Origin: Hsuehochloa calcarea
Taxonomy: Eukaryota; Streptophyta; Magnoliopsida; Poales; Poaceae
Direction: 5' to 3'
Assembly: GCA_036346395.1 (NCBI GenBank)
Contig: JAYEVG010000111.1
Location: 62,001 to 126,000, forward strand
Length of the DNA stretch: 64,000 nucleotides
The notes below the pieces were generated by a model that had not been told where the DNA came from, searched no databases, and was given only the letters and a program-made list of their open reading frames with translations. The translations under genes were made by a program, and so were the position numbers. Below, one piece after another: positions 61,408 to 64,000 of this stretch (the stretch's first letter is position 1; each line of letters begins with the position of its first letter).

Positions 61408-61955
61408 TTGAGTGGCGTGATGCTTTTCGAAGCTATAAAATAGCTAAACTCGGAAAGTTAAGTTAAGGATAAGAAAGAAACAAATACTACATGTAAGAAA
61501 TTAGGAAGGAGCATCTCTCAAGTAAAAAGAAACAAATACTACATGTAAGAAATTAGGAAGGAGCATCTCTCAAGTAAAAAGTGAATACCTATTAAGGCAA
61601 AGTCTTCTGAAGGCCGCCATATCTCCGGTAAGAACAAGGACACCCATCTGAATAATTGCTTGAAGCACCTGCAGGAATACACACCTAGATGTCTTGCAAA
61701 ACCACACAATTGTTAAGTTAGTAATTGTAGGACATATGTCTAGAGAAACTTACTTTATCAGGATCCTTTTCATAACTTCCATAAAAATTCTCAACCAATC
61801 CTTCATGGATGTTTGGACTAATGCTGCAAGTTTGAATAACAAAGATTAGAACAACAATGTTGTTACCACGTAAATGGAAGTTTACAGGAACAAAGAGATT
61901 GTACGCAACTTTGCCATCATTTGAAATTCGTAGAAGATAAGCCTCCCACCGTTGA
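60906..61955 (-). pseudogene. ABC1-like kinase gene fragment, array copy 8
   Basis: Exons: a ~61955-61870 (GGRLIFYEFQMMAK), b 61823-61754 (EGLVENFYGSYEKDPDK, closest to the family), c 61668-61589, d 61432-61281, e 61224-61128, f 61004-60906. The GA codons of exon d have expanded into a ~43-base microsatellite. A TAG follows FLKRK in d, and a TAA precedes FIYR in f. Its exon d donor is GTGCGT. The c-d intron holds a tandem duplication of ~57 bases ('gaaacaaatactacatgtaa' twice, 61470-61580). Not functional. Confidence 0.8.
61363..61405. repeat. Expanded CT/GA microsatellite inside exon d of copy 8
   Basis: About 21 CT units. The same position has 6-10 units in the other copies and corresponds to alternating Arg/Glu codons (RRERE-M) in the exon. 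Confidence 0.95.
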
Positions 61956-62821
61956 CATCAGCAGCAGCTTTTTAATCAGCATATATATTGCTACTGCATT
62001 TAATTGAGATACTAACAAAGACCAAAAGACAATACAAATGATTCAATGCCATGCTGCTGCCTTTAGTCGAGATACTAAAAAGGACCAAACGGCAATACAA
62101 ATGATTCAATGTCACGAAGGAACGATCTTATTGGAAAATCCGTCAAACGAAGAGGGGGATCAGTCTGAGGTAACAAATCACGCCAAAATCGAACCTCAAA
62201 ACCCACTAGATCACATAATAATACCATGTCACACGGAATGCATGCGAGAAGCCTCCTAATAAGCACAGCAGCAACTATGGAATTGAGAACAAATATTTTT
62301 TATGTGAAATGGGGAATTCTGTAATGTAGAACTATATAACCCAAATATGCAAAAATTCAAAAATCGTAACGAAAACACAGAAAAGTACAACGCTGATCGT
62401 TACAACACAGGCAGCTGTCATTATCGTATTCTAGAACGTCATTAGCACATAACACAAAAACAGAAGATGGCATGGAGAGTTACAAATGTTCATTATTAGC
62501 AATTTAGCAAAATGAATTTACAGTGGACAAATCGCTGCAAAAGTGTATGCATACGCACAGCTCATTTTTTTGGCAATGTAGATAGATACGAAGTCATTTG
62601 GACAACAACATGCTACGCATATTTTATATATTCAATAAACTACATTCTTATGCCATCACTAACTATAAGATTGTGCAGCCAAAACTGAGTAGACAGATTG
62701 TCCAAAGGTAGTGAGTATATTGCACTTTGGCAAATGCTACGCATATTTTAAAAAAAATTATATGCGTAAATGACCGCAGTAAACCATAGAAAATAATATT
62801 GCAAAGAGGCGTTGTACGTAC
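61956..62821. other. Array spacer between copies 8 and 9 (deleted form)
   Basis: Anchor 62082, plus-strand frame 62038-62259, antisense 62266-62075. At ~62605 it jumps from the 'gaagtcatttggacaa' block directly to the 'ttttatatattcaataaac' block, losing roughly 0.6 kb present in other spacers, including the exon-like block. Confidence 0.65.
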
Positions 62822-63800
62822 CCAACGGTAAATGAATTGTGTAACCTTCTCAGCTCGGTCGGGTCGGTGAAACAAATTGTTGAATGCGCGGCACTGCCAT
62901 TCCCATCTCTTCTTTGCATGCTGATGTATAGTAAATTTGAAAGCAATTAAAAACTTTCAATATATTCTCACACTAACACATGTGCTACCAGTTCGATAGG
63001 TCGAAACTATGGAACAAAGGTTAAAATTTTGGTTAACAGGTACTTCAACGCCAGCTTCGTTAAATCTTAGTGATTCCATGGCATATCTAGCAACCTCAAC
63101 GGATGTATCCGTACAGACTTCAGACCCAGAATAGGGCAAGCTGGAAATTTTAGTCAATTATGAAGATAGAATGCTAGTAATAGAGAAAGTACTCACGGCG
63201 TACCCGCAAGTGTCTGCTTCCTCTTTAGAAGCCTCTCGTCCTAAGTTAATTTCTTTTTTAGTCTCAGCTGTGCAGTTGCCATATCTCTCTCCATCTCTTT
63301 CTCTCCTTTGTGTGGCCTGACGCTTTTCGAAGCTATAAAAAAGCTAAACTCGGAAAGTTAAGTTAAGCATAAGAAAGAATCAAATACTGGATGTAAGAAA
63401 TTAGGAATGAGCATCTCTCAAGTAAAAAGTGACTACCTATTAAGGCAAAGTCTTCTGAAAGCCGCCATATCTCTGGTAGTAAGAAGGACACCCATCTGAA
63501 TAATTGCTTGAAGCACCTGCAGGAATACACACCTAGATGTCTTGCAAAACCTCACAAAGGTTAAGTTAGTATTTGCATGACCTATGCCTAGAGAAACTTA
63601 CTCTATCATGATCCTTTTCATAACTTCCATAAAAATTCTCAACCAATCCTTCATGGATATTTGGACTAATGCTGTAAGTAAGAATAACGAAGATTAGAAC
63701 AACAATGTCGTTACCACATAAATGGAAGTTTACAGGAACAAAGAGATTGTACGCAACTTTACCGTCATTTGAAAGTCGTAGAGGATAAGCCTCCGCCCGT
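62822..63800 (-). pseudogene. ABC1-like kinase gene fragment, array copy 9 (mosaic)
   Basis: Exons: a ~63800-63725 (LILYDFQMT), b 63671-63602, c 63516-63437 (80-bp form, VLQAIIQMGVLLTTRDM), d 63332-63197 (stop-bearing form, LT*DER), e 63140-63044, f 62920-62822 (FIYRW open). Exon d matches copies 1, 3 and 7 while c, b and f match copies 5, 6 and 8, so the copy is a recombinant of the two subfamilies. Not functional because of the stop in d. Confidence 0.78.
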
Positions 63801-64000
63801 TGACATCAGCAGCAGCTTTTTAATCAGCATATATATTGCTGCTGCATTTACTTGAGATACTAACCAGGACCAAAAGACAATACAAATGATTCAATGCCAT
63901 GATCGAGATACTAAAAAGGACCAAACGGCGATACAAATGATTCAATGTCATGAAGAAACGATCTTATTGGAAAATCAGTCAAACGAAGAGCAGGATCTGT
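63801..64000. other. Start of the next array unit, cut by the window edge
   Basis: Anchor at 63918 with the same deletion after 'caatgccatgatcgagatac' as at 47140, so the next unit is a close relative of the one starting at 47159. Confidence 0.85.

Larger units (their letters stand above)
42501..64000 (-). repeat. Tandem array of ~2.4-2.6-kb units carrying ABC1-like kinase exons
   Basis: The anchor text 'ggaccaaacggcgatac' (with small variants) recurs at 42666, 45293, 47159, 49534, 51851, 54564, 57169, 59613, 62082 and 63918. Spacings are 2627, 1866, 2375, 2317, 2713, 2605, 2444, 2469 and 1836. All copies point the same way. Each unit holds up to six small minus-strand exons (a to f in gene order) with splice signals, homologous to the C-terminal half of a plastid ABC1K kinase, followed by a ~1.4-1.7-kb spacer. 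The two short units have lost exons c-e (copy 2) or spacer DNA (copy 9). The array continues beyond the right edge. Confidence 0.93.

Noticed and set aside
42501..64000. Treating the array as an active multi-copy kinase gene family
   Set aside because: Every copy followed has stops, frameshifts, lost splice sites or missing exons, and the N-terminal half of the kinase is absent.

Overview
The window looks like repeat-dense nuclear DNA from a plant, most likely a grass. The reasons are several Ty3/gypsy LTR retrotransposons with the plant initiator-Met tRNA primer site (TGGTATCAGAGC), Tekay/Del-type and CRM-like coding remnants, a very long short-monomer satellite, and a GC-rich island of grass-gene type. 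I found no intact protein-coding gene, tRNA, rRNA or CRISPR array. All coding matter is decayed retrotransposon or gene fragment.

Layout. (1) 1-3246: LTR, primer site, leader and frameshifted gag of a Tekay/Del-type element. (2) 3247-23980: about 20.7 kb of a ~145-bp tandem satellite, roughly 143 monomers, in two sequence types (A to ~10440, B after it), each with its own higher-order period (~1.2 kb in A, ~4.85 kb in B). (3) 23981-39166: a nest of one gypsy family with LTRs TGATG...CATCA. An LTR (E0) starts exactly where the satellite ends. Element E2 (minus) follows, split by element E1 (minus, 26794-33314). A short plus-strand element, E3, lies at 36363-39166. The protease/RT and gag resemble CRM-type chromoviruses. 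E1 and E3 carry an unrecognised segment where pol should be, and E1 also holds a 1.4-kb insertion with a CT microsatellite and a GC-rich island. (4) 39167-42500: remnants of three further LTR elements and a 98-bp perfect tandem duplication. (5) 42501-64000: a tandem array of ~2.4-2.6-kb units running off the right end. Each unit carries, on the minus strand, degenerate exons of the C-terminal half of a plastid ABC1-like (ABC1K/ADCK/UbiB) atypical kinase gene.

The two most notable items are the tandemly amplified ABC1K gene fragment (nine copies in view, all disabled, in at least two subfamilies with mosaic members) and the two-type, higher-order satellite bounded by a CRM-like LTR, which together suggest a centromeric or pericentromeric setting. 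Many satellite monomers also share the same small deletions at CHG-type motifs in patches, which may be a sequencing or consensus artefact. Coordinates of exons and LTR ends were read by eye and may be off by a few bases. Family names come from recognised motifs, not from a search.
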